A stretch of DNA of 42,307 nt, taken from Lentisphaerota bacterium (GTDB taxonomy: Bacteria; Verrucomicrobiota; Kiritimatiellia; PWTM01). The position numbers were made by a program, and so were the translations under genes. Shown here piece by piece: positions 7,322-15,061 of this stretch (within the stretch, counting starts at the first letter, position 1; each line of letters opens with the position of its first letter). Below the pieces are notes generated by a model, which saw only the letters and a list, made by a program, of their open reading frames with translations, had not been told where the DNA came from and made no database searches. The DNA lies in assembly GCA_016873715.1 (NCBI GenBank), contig VGWF01000024.1:1-42307 (forward strand), read 5' to 3'.

Positions 7322-8308
7322 ATGCCTTCGAAGCCCAGCCCCGGCCGCCGGCCGTCCCGGCGGGGCGGCGCGCTCGTCTTCGTGCTCGTGATGCTGGGCG
7401 TCCTCGTCACGCTCCTCGCCCATCTCCTGGCGGAATCCCGCGCCGCCGCCGCGCTCTCCGCCGCCGTGCTGGAACGCGAGCGGCTCGCCGCCGCCGGGAC
7501 GGACGCCATCCGCCGCGCCGCGCAACGGCTCGCGGACGACGAGGACCTGCTGGTCGACCATCCCGGCGAGCCGTGGGCCCGGGACGAGGCGCTCACCGAT
7601 CCCACCGGCATCACCGTCCGCACCCGCATCGTCGACGAGGGCCGCCGGCTCGACATCAACAACCTCGCCCTCGACGCCGGCGTCGAGCGAAGGCGCCCCC
7701 CGGAGGACATCCTCCACGACCTTTTCCTGGTCTGCGGCGACCCGGCCCCCGGCGAGCGGATCGAGGCCCTCCGGGACTGGGTCGACGCCGACAACGACGG
7801 CCGCTTCGAGACGGCCCGCTACCTCGAGCGGAAACCGCCCTCGACACCGCCCAACCAGCCGCTGTCGACCCGCGCCGAGTGGCTGCACGTCGAGGGCTTC
7901 CCGGCCGCGTGGTTCGACGACCCCTCGTTCGGCGATGCCGAGTCCAACTCCCTGCCCCGCCCCGACGACCTCGTCTGCGTGATCCCGGGACGCCACGCCC
8001 GGACCGTTCCGATCAACCTCAACACGGCCCCCGAGGCGCTGCTGACCGTCCTGTTCGGCCGCGGACAGGAGTACCTCGCCCGCGCCGTCCTCACCCTCCG
8101 CGAGGCCGATCCGCTGCGGTCGGCCGACGGGCTCGCCGCGCTCGCCGATCCGATCCGGATGACGCGTCTCCTCCCGTGGCTCGACCTGAAGAGCGAGTGG
8201 TTCCGGATCGAGACCGTCGCGGCCGGGACGCGCGGGCGGCTTCGCATCGAGGCGCTGGCGAAGCGGGACTCGGACGGAACGGTCCGGATCGTGCGGTGGT
8301 CGCGCTGA
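7322..8308 (+). CDS. gspK: General secretion pathway protein K (minor pseudopilin)
   Basis: 328 residues. GspK caps the type II secretion pseudopilus tip and initiates its assembly. The N-terminus has a basic leader ending RRGG followed by a hydrophobic helix ALVFVLVMLGVLVTLLAHLL without the Glu at +5, as is characteristic of GspK. Inside are RIVDEGRRLDINNL (near 104), DWVDADNDGR (near 153) and INLNTAPEALLTVLF (near 230), all hallmark GspK segments, the last being the helix-hairpin-helix-like insert. A GGAGGAG ribosome site precedes the ATG. No other type II secretion gene is present in the window, so it is either a stray part of a system encoded elsewhere or serves another pilus-like machine. 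Identification is secure. Confidence 0.87.
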   Translation: MPSKPSPGRRPSRRGGALVFVLVMLGVLVTLLAHLLAESRAAAALSAAVLERERLAAAGTDAIRRAAQRLADDEDLLVDHPGEPWARDEALTDPTGITVRTRIVDEGRRLDINNLALDAGVERRRPPEDILHDLFLVCGDPAPGERIEALRDWVDADNDGRFETARYLERKPPSTPPNQPLSTRAEWLHVEGFPAAWFDDPSFGDAESNSLPRPDDLVCVIPGRHARTVPINLNTAPEALLTVLFGRGQEYLARAVLTLREADPLRSADGLAALADPIRMTRLLPWLDLKSEWFRIETVAAGTRGRLRIEALAKRDSDGTVRIVRWSR

Positions 8309-8335
8309 TCGCGGCCGCGGTCCGTCCCCGGCGGA

Positions 8336-10150
8336 TCAGGCGGATTGCGGCGCCCGGCCGTGGAAGGCACGGAACGAGGCGGCCTCCTTGCGGCCGAGGA
8401 ACCGGCCGAGGATCCTCTCGTTGATCTCGAGCAGGTCGACCCAGATCAGCCCGTCCAGCACGTCGCTGAACTCGGGGTCCACGTTGAACCCGAGGAGCTT
8501 GCCCCCCAGGCGGAGGTACTGCCGGAGCAGGATGGGCACGCCCTTGCGGTCCTTCTCGATCTCCGCGATCAGTTCGGACACGTCGTCGGGGTCCTTGACC
8601 ACGCGGCGGAACACGTCGGCCTTCCACCGCTCGCCGCCCTTGTCCCGGGCCGGCGGATTCCGGGGCTTCACGAACCGCGCCCAGCGGATGTCGAAGTTGT
8701 TCGCCCGGAGGAACTGCACCATCATCTGCCGCGAGAGGCTCTGGTACTCGTTGTTGATGCTCACCGGCCCGATCATGTGCCGGTAGCGCGGCTCGCGGAG
8801 GATCACGCGGCCGATCCCCTTCCAGAGGAGCAGCAGCGGCGAGTAGGAGCGCTGGTACTCGGGGCGCACGAACGAACGCCCGAGCTCCAGCGACGGCCCG
8901 AGGGTGTCGAGCAGCTTCCGCGAGTAGCGGAACAGCGTGCTCGTGTAGAGGCCCTTCTTCCCGTGGCGCGCGAGGATCTCGTCCGTCCGCCCGATCCGGT
9001 AGGCGCCGACGAGCTGGCCCGCCTTCCGGTTCCAGACGAAGAGGTGGTGGTAGTGGTGATCGAAGCGGTCGAGATCGATCTCGCGCCCCGTCCCCTCGCC
9101 CGCCGCGCGGAACGTGACCTCGCGGAGCCGGCCGATCTCGTGCAGGAGCCGCGGGATCTGCGCCGCGGGCGCGAAGTACACGGCGAAGTCGTCCGCCTCC
9201 ATCAGGCAGGCCTCGGGCGGGAGCATCCACACGTCCTGCGCGATCGATTCCGCATGCAGCGGCGCCGCGACCGGCAGCTGGGGCGCGGGCTTGCCCGGCA
9301 CGGACGGGGACGCCGCCCGGCTGCGCAGGATGTAGGTCCGCAGGCGGAGGTAATCGATCATCTCCGCGTCGCCCATCTCCTTCACGCGCGAGAACGGGAT
9401 GAGGCTTCCGATCCGCATCGAGATCGAGCCGCCGCGCTTCTGCATGAACTCCCGCGGGAGCATCGCGGTGCGGAACCGGGGGTGGAGCATGCCGAGGATC
9501 TGGAACATCGCGCTGTTCCGGCCCTCGACGAAGACCGGCAGGACGGGGCAGGCCGCCATCCGGATCATGCCCGCGATCGTCGCGCTCCACCGCGGGTCCG
9601 ACACCTGCTTGTCCATCAGCTGCAGCCGCGACACGTCGCCCGAGGGGAACACCAGCAGCACGTGCCCGGCCCGGAGCCAGCGGACGCTCTCCTTCATCGG
9701 CCGGAGGTTCGAGTGCGCCGCGTCGTCGCCGCCGTAGGGGTCCACGAAGATCGAGAAATCGTGCATCTCCGGGATCCGGCGCATCAGGTGGTTGCCCACG
9801 AGCTTCACGTCGGGCCGGACCTTCCGCAGGAGGGCCAGCAGCACGATGCCGTCCGCCCCGCCGAACGGATGGTTGGCGACCACCAGGACCGGGCCGGTCT
9901 TCGGGATGCGCCCGACGTCCTCCGGCGAGACCTCCGCCCTCAGCCCGAGCGTCTTCATCACCGCCTGGCCGAACTCCGCGTCCTTCCCCTGCGCCACCGC
10001 GCCCCGGTACACCTGGTCGAGCTGGTCGAGCAGGAAGAACCGCTCGAGCGACCGGCGCATCATGCCGAAGAGCTTCTGGCGAAACGGATCCCGGAACGGG
10101 ACCCGCAGCGCGAACGGCGATGCGACTGGCGGCTCGTTGGTCATGCCCAT
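8336..10150 (-). CDS. olsF: OlsF-type bifunctional ornithine lipid synthase (PlsC-like plus OlsB-like domains)
   Basis: About 604 residues. The N-terminal domain is a 1-acyl-glycerophosphate-type O-acyltransferase: VANHPFGGADG (His94...Asp100) and LLVFPSG near 168. The C-terminal domain (about 310-560) resembles the GNAT-like N-acyltransferase OlsB: RIGRTDEIL, GLYTSTLFRY, LELGRSFVRPEYQR and LLLLWKGIGR. This order, O-acyltransferase first and N-acyltransferase second, is that of OlsF, which makes ornithine lipid from ornithine and two acyl-ACPs without separate OlsB and OlsA. Glycine or other amino-acid head groups are possible in relatives. Two ATGs (10150, 10144) are plausible starts; neither has a clear ribosome site. 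A TATAAT at 10183-10178 lies upstream. It converges on gspK with a 27-bp gap. Confidence 0.82.
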   Translation of the reverse strand: MGMTNEPPVASPFALRVPFRDPFRQKLFGMMRRSLERFFLLDQLDQVYRGAVAQGKDAEFGQAVMKTLGLRAEVSPEDVGRIPKTGPVLVVANHPFGGADGIVLLALLRKVRPDVKLVGNHLMRRIPEMHDFSIFVDPYGGDDAAHSNLRPMKESVRWLRAGHVLLVFPSGDVSRLQLMDKQVSDPRWSATIAGMIRMAACPVLPVFVEGRNSAMFQILGMLHPRFRTAMLPREFMQKRGGSISMRIGSLIPFSRVKEMGDAEMIDYLRLRTYILRSRAASPSVPGKPAPQLPVAAPLHAESIAQDVWMLPPEACLMEADDFAVYFAPAAQIPRLLHEIGRLREVTFRAAGEGTGREIDLDRFDHHYHHLFVWNRKAGQLVGAYRIGRTDEILARHGKKGLYTSTLFRYSRKLLDTLGPSLELGRSFVRPEYQRSYSPLLLLWKGIGRVILREPRYRHMIGPVSINNEYQSLSRQMMVQFLRANNFDIRWARFVKPRNPPARDKGGERWKADVFRRVVKDPDDVSELIAEIEKDRKGVPILLRQYLRLGGKLLGFNVDPEFSDVLDGLIWVDLLEINERILGRFLGRKEAASFRAFHGRAPQSA

Positions 10151-10177
10151 GCCGCCGGCCCGGCCGGCGACTCGCGA

Positions 10178-10183
10178 ATTATA
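10178..10183 (-). promoter_or_regulatory. -10 box for the olsF-like gene
   Basis: A perfect TATAAT on the minus strand 28 to 34 bp upstream of the two candidate start codons. No good -35 hexamer is visible at the usual distance, so only the -10 element is annotated. Confidence 0.5.
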
Positions 10184-10317
10184 CGGCCGCGCCCCGCCAT
10201 GCCCACACAAATCGGCTCCGGAGCCCGGCGGGCGCATCTCGGCCCGGTGCCGGGATGGCGAGGATGCCCGTACGGGCCTTCCGTTCGTCCGGGCCCGGCC
10301 CGCCGGCCGCACCGCGG

Positions 10318-10346
10318 TTGCGGATGCCGCCGGGGGCTGCTATAGC
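10318..10346 (+). promoter_or_regulatory. Promoter of the FMN-carrier/polyferredoxin operon
   Basis: TTGCGG (10318-10323), 17-bp spacer, TATAGC (10341-10346). Transcription would begin near 10353, about 10 nt before the ATG at 10364, giving a very short leader with no ribosome site. Confidence 0.55.
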
Positions 10347-10363
10347 TGGCGCCGCGGTTGCGC

Positions 10364-11602
10364 ATGATCGCACGCATTCCAGCGGTGTGCCTCGCGGTGG
10401 CGGCCATCCTCCCGGCGCACGCCCGTACGTGGACCAGTTCCACGGGCAAGACCGTCGAGGCCGAGTTCGTCGGCATGCAGGGCACCACCGTGACCCTGCG
10501 GACGCCCGACGGCCGCCAGCTCGGCATCGCCATCGGCTCCCTGAGCGCGGCGGACCAGGACTACCTCCTCGCCCGACCCCGGGCCGAGACGGCGGCGAAA
10601 CCGGCGGGGCGCTCGCCGACCGACATCCTGGCCGAGATCGCCCGCGTCGGCCCGACGACGCCCGCCTGGTGGGCCACGGTGCAGATGCGGACGCCCTCGA
10701 CGCTCGACCTGACCGGAACCTACCGGCCCAAGGCGTGGGAGCCGCAGAAGGCCTACGGCGCCTACTTCTGGTCCATCATCAGCCCGAATCCCGGCCGCTG
10801 GCGCGAGGGCATCAAGCTGCACACGCAGGCGATGGAGGTCCGGCAGAAGGACAAGGACGCCCTCCTTCAGTGCATGAGCAGCCTGGCCGACGCCTATCTC
10901 CGCTACGAGAAGGACCACGCCCGCGCCGCCCACTGGTGGACGCGCGCGATCCAGATGGGATGGTCGCCGCCGCCGGAGCCGGCCGCCGGACTCGCCGAGT
11001 GCTTCTTCCGGCTCGGCAGCGCGACGATGGCGGCCGAGACCCTCCGCAAGCACGGAAGCGTCTGCGGCGCGGCGGTGAAACTGCTGGCCGAGATGGGCGA
11101 CACCGACGGCGCCATCCGCATCGCCGAGCAGATGGCGCAATCCACGCCCGAGGCGGGCCACGTGTACGCCGGCAACGTGTGCCGGCTCGCCGGGGACCTC
11201 GCCCGCGCCGCCGGCTACTACGAGAAGGCGCTCGCGGTGAAGCACGGCGGTCGCCGGCTCGCGCAGTACCAGCAGCGCGCCCGCGACGCGCTCCAGGCGA
11301 TGGAGCTCTACGACAAGCTCGACGTGTCGCGCGTGCGCGATGGAACCCACCAGGGGTCCTGCGCCGGCTACCGCGGCCCCGTCGAGGTGCAGGTGAGGGT
11401 CGCGGCCGGACGGATCGCGGAGGCGCGCGTCTCGCGGCACCGGGAGGACGAGTACTTCTTCCATCTCACGGTTCCCGAGCTTCCCGACCGCATCGTGAAG
11501 GCCAACACCGTCAAGGGCGTCGACACGGTCACCGGCGCGACGGTGACCGGCGAGGCCATCCTCAACGCCGCCGCCCAGGCCCTGCGGTCGGGCATGAACT
11601 AG
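10364..11602 (+). CDS. Secreted SHD1 - TPR-like - FMN-binding domain protein
   Basis: 412 residues. A signal peptide (1-20, ending PAHA) is followed by an SHD1 domain (RTWTSSTGKTVEAEFVGMQG to SAADQDYL, about 21-70), common in Planctomycetes and relatives. The middle (about 140-310) is helical and TPR-like. The C-terminus (about 335-408) is an FMN-bind domain as in RnfG, NqrC and NosR, with DTVTGATVTGEAI: Thr393 in the TGAT motif is the expected site of covalent FMN attachment by ApbE, which is not in the window. Such proteins shuttle electrons outside the cytoplasmic membrane. The polyferredoxin gene starts 15 bp after its stop, so the two probably act as one chain. The SHD1 plus TPR plus FMN order is unfamiliar to me. 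The start ATG is preferred over an in-frame TTG two codons upstream. Confidence 0.82.
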   Translation: MIARIPAVCLAVAAILPAHARTWTSSTGKTVEAEFVGMQGTTVTLRTPDGRQLGIAIGSLSAADQDYLLARPRAETAAKPAGRSPTDILAEIARVGPTTPAWWATVQMRTPSTLDLTGTYRPKAWEPQKAYGAYFWSIISPNPGRWREGIKLHTQAMEVRQKDKDALLQCMSSLADAYLRYEKDHARAAHWWTRAIQMGWSPPPEPAAGLAECFFRLGSATMAAETLRKHGSVCGAAVKLLAEMGDTDGAIRIAEQMAQSTPEAGHVYAGNVCRLAGDLARAAGYYEKALAVKHGGRRLAQYQQRARDALQAMELYDKLDVSRVRDGTHQGSCAGYRGPVEVQVRVAAGRIAEARVSRHREDEYFFHLTVPELPDRIVKANTVKGVDTVTGATVTGEAILNAAAQALRSGMN

Positions 11603-11616
11603 GACCGCCCCCGCGC

Positions 11617-13224
11617 ATGCGCTGGAACTGGTACCGGCCGCCGCCCCCCCGACGCCGGTCGTTGCGCCACCGCGTGCCGGCGCTCGGCGCCGGCTGGGCC
11701 ACGTCGCCGTGGCGCAAGGCGACCCAGACGCTCTGCCTGCTCGCGTTCGGCGCGCTGGTGTTCCACGTCCTCCGGCCCGAGGCGCGCGACGCGGCGGCGG
11801 CCTTCGAACGGCGCGAGATCGTCGAGGCGGAGGCCTTCCTGCTGCTCGATCCGCTCGTCGGAACGACGGCGGTCCTCGCCTCCCGCGCCTGGCACGTGTC
11901 CCTGGCCTGGGCGGCGGCGGTCCTGGCCGCATGCCTCGTCGTGCCGCGTCTCTTCTGCGGATATCTCTGCCCTCTCGGCACGCTGATCGATCTCGCGGAC
12001 TGGGCGGCCGGCCGCCACCTGCGGCGATTCCATCTTCCGGCGTGGGGCGGCTGGACGCGGATCAGGTACGCCGTGCTGGTCGCGATCGCCGCGGCCGCGG
12101 CGGCGGGCACGATGCTGGCCGGGTTCGCCGCGCCGATCCCGGTCCTGACGCGCGGACTCGCCTTCGTCCTCGGTCCGCTCCAATCGCGGTTGATGAACGG
12201 GGCGGACGCCGGCAACGCCGCGTTCGCCGGCACGGCCGCGGGCGCCGCGATCCTGGCCTTCACGCTGGCCGCGACGGTGCTCGGCCCGCGCTTCTGGTGC
12301 CGGGTTCTGTGCCCCACCGGCGCACTGCTCTCTCTGGCCGGCCGGGCCGGATTCCTGCGGCGTCGCACCACGGAGCGCTGCACGCATTGCGGCGAGTGCG
12401 AGTCCGTCTGCACCTTCGGCGCGATCCGGGACGACCACACCACGCGGGATACGGAGTGCACCACCTGCCAGCAGTGCGGCGGGGCGTGTCCGGCCGGCGC
12501 GATCGATTTCGTCATCGGCGCCGGCGCCGCCCCGGCCCCGTCGCCCCCGGCCGCCGAGGGCCTTTCGCGGCGCGCACTGCTCGTCGGCGCCGCCACCGGT
12601 CTCCTGGGCGGCCTGGGCGCGTCGCGCGCCGCGGCCCCCGGAGCGGCGGGCGCGGTCGAGCCGCCCCTCCGCCCACCCGGAAGCCTCCCGGAACCCGCCT
12701 TCCTCGCGGCGTGCGTCCGGTGCGCCTCGTGCATCAAGGGGTGTCCGACGGGCGTGCTCGTCCCCACCGCCCCGGGTCATGGATTCCACTCGCTGTGGAC
12801 GCCGCGCTTCGACGCCGACCGCGCGGGCTGCGCGCCCGACTGCGCCATCTGCGGACAGGCCTGCCCGACCGGCGCCATTGCCCCGCTGCCCCTGGAGGAG
12901 AAGCGCCGCGTGCGCGTCGGCCTCGCGGCGGTCGACATCGAAACGTGTCTGCCTCACGCGGGAAAGCAGGACTGCCGGCTCTGTGTCGACGCGTGCAAGG
13001 CGGCCGGCTACGACGCGATCGAGTTCATCCTGACCGGCGTCGAGATGGACGCCTCCGGCGCGCCGGTCGAGGACACGGGCCGGCTGGCCCCGTCGGTGAT
13101 CGCGGACCGTTGGGGCGGCTGCGGTCTGTGCCAGGCAATCTGCCACCGGATCAACGTCCGCGAGGCGCCGACGCTGGCCGCCTCCGCGATCGTCGTCCGG
13201 GCCGGCGGTCAGCGGATGAAGTAG
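11617..13224 (+). CDS. NapH/NosR-like membrane polyferredoxin fused to an exported NapG-like ferredoxin
   Basis: 535 residues. The N-terminal part has about four to five hydrophobic helices and the NapH/NosR/CcoG motifs FCGYLCPLGTLIDL (Cys114, Cys118) and FWCRVLCPTGALLSL (Cys228, Cys232). Next come two [4Fe-4S] ferredoxin motifs, CTHCGECESVC (255-265) and CTTCQQCGGAC (281-291). At 317-336 a second signal-like stretch appears, LSRRALLVGAATGLLGG, with a twin arginine and hydrophobic core. It is followed by further cluster motifs: CVRCASCIKGC (366-376), CAPDCAICGQAC (405-416), a group at 444-460 and CGLCQAIC (502-509). This looks like NapH joined to NapG through an internal Tat-type segment. With the FMN protein upstream it should carry electrons from quinol or cytoplasm to an extracytoplasmic acceptor; the acceptor is unknown. 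Its 3' end overlaps the convergent DUF4019 gene by 16 bp. Confidence 0.85.
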   Translation: MRWNWYRPPPPRRRSLRHRVPALGAGWATSPWRKATQTLCLLAFGALVFHVLRPEARDAAAAFERREIVEAEAFLLLDPLVGTTAVLASRAWHVSLAWAAAVLAACLVVPRLFCGYLCPLGTLIDLADWAAGRHLRRFHLPAWGGWTRIRYAVLVAIAAAAAAGTMLAGFAAPIPVLTRGLAFVLGPLQSRLMNGADAGNAAFAGTAAGAAILAFTLAATVLGPRFWCRVLCPTGALLSLAGRAGFLRRRTTERCTHCGECESVCTFGAIRDDHTTRDTECTTCQQCGGACPAGAIDFVIGAGAAPAPSPPAAEGLSRRALLVGAATGLLGGLGASRAAAPGAAGAVEPPLRPPGSLPEPAFLAACVRCASCIKGCPTGVLVPTAPGHGFHSLWTPRFDADRAGCAPDCAICGQACPTGAIAPLPLEEKRRVRVGLAAVDIETCLPHAGKQDCRLCVDACKAAGYDAIEFILTGVEMDASGAPVEDTGRLAPSVIADRWGGCGLCQAICHRINVREAPTLAASAIVVRAGGQRMK

Positions 13225-13640
13225 CCGGAGACGCGCCAGGCGCCGTCGGGGTCGAGCATCGGCGTGACCGTCTCGACGGCCGACTTCTTGTTCGCAAACG
13301 AGGACCGGAAGAGGATCACCACGTACTCGCCGTCCGGGGCGCCGGGAAGGCGCGTCGCGTACTTCCTTGCCTTCACCGTCCGGTTCAGGAGGCCGCCGAG
13401 CGGCGCGCGCGCAGCCGACAGGCTCTTCGTCCACTGCTCCTGCGTGACGGCCTTGCGGAAGAACTCCGCCGAGGCCTGCCAGCTTCCGGCGGCATCCCCC
13501 GCGTCGGTCATCTTCAGCCACGCCTCGGCGGCTGCAACGGCCGCCGCCTCCTTGGCCTTCGTCTCCGGCGAGGAGCACGACGCGACGACCACGGCGAGCA
13601 GCGCCGCGGCCATCCCGATCACGACGGACGGATGCCTCAT
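13209..13640 (-). CDS. DUF4019 lipoprotein
   Basis: 143 residues. The signal peptide ends in a lipobox VASC with Cys22, so the protein should be lipid-anchored. The rest matches the DUF4019 pattern: AEAWLKMTDAGDAAGSWQASAEFFRKAVTQEQW near the N-terminus, then RKYATRLPGAPDGEYVVILFRSSFANKKSAVETV and GAWRVSGYFIR at the end. Function is unknown for the family. Its ATG overlaps the stop of the upstream MFS gene (ATGA), so the two are translationally coupled. Its last 16 bp overlap the convergent polyferredoxin gene. Confidence 0.8.
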   Translation of the reverse strand: MRHPSVVIGMAAALLAVVVASCSSPETKAKEAAAVAAAEAWLKMTDAGDAAGSWQASAEFFRKAVTQEQWTKSLSAARAPLGGLLNRTVKARKYATRLPGAPDGEYVVILFRSSFANKKSAVETVTPMLDPDGAWRVSGYFIR

Positions 13641-14869
13641 GCGGGATCCTTCACGGCCTCGGGGACGGACGGCGCCGCCTTCTTCGCCTCGGGCACATGC
13701 CCCTTGAAGAGCACCGCCATGACGACCGTTCCGGCGAGTACGACGATCAGGGGGATCATCCAGATCTTCTTCCAGAGGAACCGGCCCTCGACGGAGAACT
13801 TGTCCATGACGACCCCCGCCATCCGGGTGCCGAGGAACATGCCGAACCCGACGGTGGCCGCGAAGATCAGGGCCTGCATCGAGCTCGGCGCATCGGCGCC
13901 GATGGCGCCCGCGAAGATCTGTCCGACGATGATGAACATGACGTAGGCCAGCCCGTGGAGGGGCTGGACGGCGAGGATCAACCCCCGGGGCTTGCCCAAT
14001 ACGTAGGCCGCATACAGCAGGAGCCAGCATCCCGCGCCGATCGTCAGCGTCCACTGGAATCCGAACTTGGCCAGGAGGAAGCCCAGGGCGAAGTACGTCG
14101 CAACGGCCTGCGCCACCTGCGCACCGGCCATGGAGGCGGGCACCGCCTTGCCGGAAATCCCCATGTTCATCATGAACTGCGCCGAACCGAGGAAGTAGAA
14201 CTGCATCGTCCCCGAGACGAAGACGGAGGTGATGAAGAAGACGAGGAAATCGACCTGGCCGAGCTTGCCCAGCGCGTTGACGAGCGGCGAGCCGCCGGTC
14301 TGGGCGGGCGGCGTCGCCGGCAGCATGAGGCAGCCGATGGCCATGAGCAGCGACAGCAGCGCGGCCAGCTTCAGGCAGTCGCTTCCGTCGCCCTCGCCCT
14401 TGCGCAGCATCCGCCATCCGCTCAGGAAGTAGCCGACCAGCGCCCACGAGGTGGGCGCCCAGATGAACACGAGGCTCTGCGTGGGCATGTCGCTCACGTG
14501 GGCGAAGAGAACGGCGTTCACCAGCGGCAGCGTGGCCGCGAACGCGGTGGAGTAGGCCAGCATCACGAGGAACAGGGGACGGAACGCCCCGGTGCGCCCC
14601 GCCACGAACAGGAGGACCGCGCCCGCCAGGTGGGCCACGGCCAGGATCCACTTCGCGTCGAACCATTTGTCCGCGAGCCAGCCCGAGAGGAACGGCGCGA
14701 ACATGCAGGCCAGCGGCAGCGTCGCGTAGATCCAGCCGGTCTGCTTCCCGGTCATCTTCAGCGGCCCCAGCAGGCGGGCGGCCAGCACGGGCGCCCATGC
14801 GCCCCAGATTGCGAACTCGAGGAACATGACCACGCTCAACGGGACGTAGACGTTCGATCCAACGCTCAT
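13637..14869 (-). CDS. MFS transporter, nucleoside:H+ symporter type (first of a pair)
   Basis: 410 residues with about 12 hydrophobic helices. The opening VPLSVVMFLEFAIWGAWAPVLAARL and GWIYATLPLACMFAPFLSGWLADKWFD match the NupG/XapB-like nucleoside symporter family (Nuc_H_symport). Such proteins import nucleosides or related small sugars with protons; in these bacteria homologues often sit in sugar-catabolic loci, so the substrate is open. GGGAGGG precedes the ATG at 14869, which is chosen over an in-frame ATG 20 codons upstream. It is followed by the coupled DUF4019 lipoprotein and preceded by a related transporter 192 bp away. Confidence 0.82.
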   Translation of the reverse strand: MSVGSNVYVPLSVVMFLEFAIWGAWAPVLAARLLGPLKMTGKQTGWIYATLPLACMFAPFLSGWLADKWFDAKWILAVAHLAGAVLLFVAGRTGAFRPLFLVMLAYSTAFAATLPLVNAVLFAHVSDMPTQSLVFIWAPTSWALVGYFLSGWRMLRKGEGDGSDCLKLAALLSLLMAIGCLMLPATPPAQTGGSPLVNALGKLGQVDFLVFFITSVFVSGTMQFYFLGSAQFMMNMGISGKAVPASMAGAQVAQAVATYFALGFLLAKFGFQWTLTIGAGCWLLLYAAYVLGKPRGLILAVQPLHGLAYVMFIIVGQIFAGAIGADAPSSMQALIFAATVGFGMFLGTRMAGVVMDKFSVEGRFLWKKIWMIPLIVVLAGTVVMAVLFKGHVPEAKKAAPSVPEAVKDPA

Positions 14870-15061
14870 GGAGCCCTCCCGGCGGCCTGCCAACCCTCGT
14901 CGGGCCGTGCGGACATGAGCCCGCGACAACCGGCCCGCAAGACCGCCTTCATGGCGGCAACGTGACAGAACAGGCGCGGAACCGCAAGCCCGGTCCGCCG
15001 TCCCGGCTCCCCCGCCCTCCCTCCGTCCCGGGAGCCCGTCCGGGCGCCCGGCGGGAGATCC

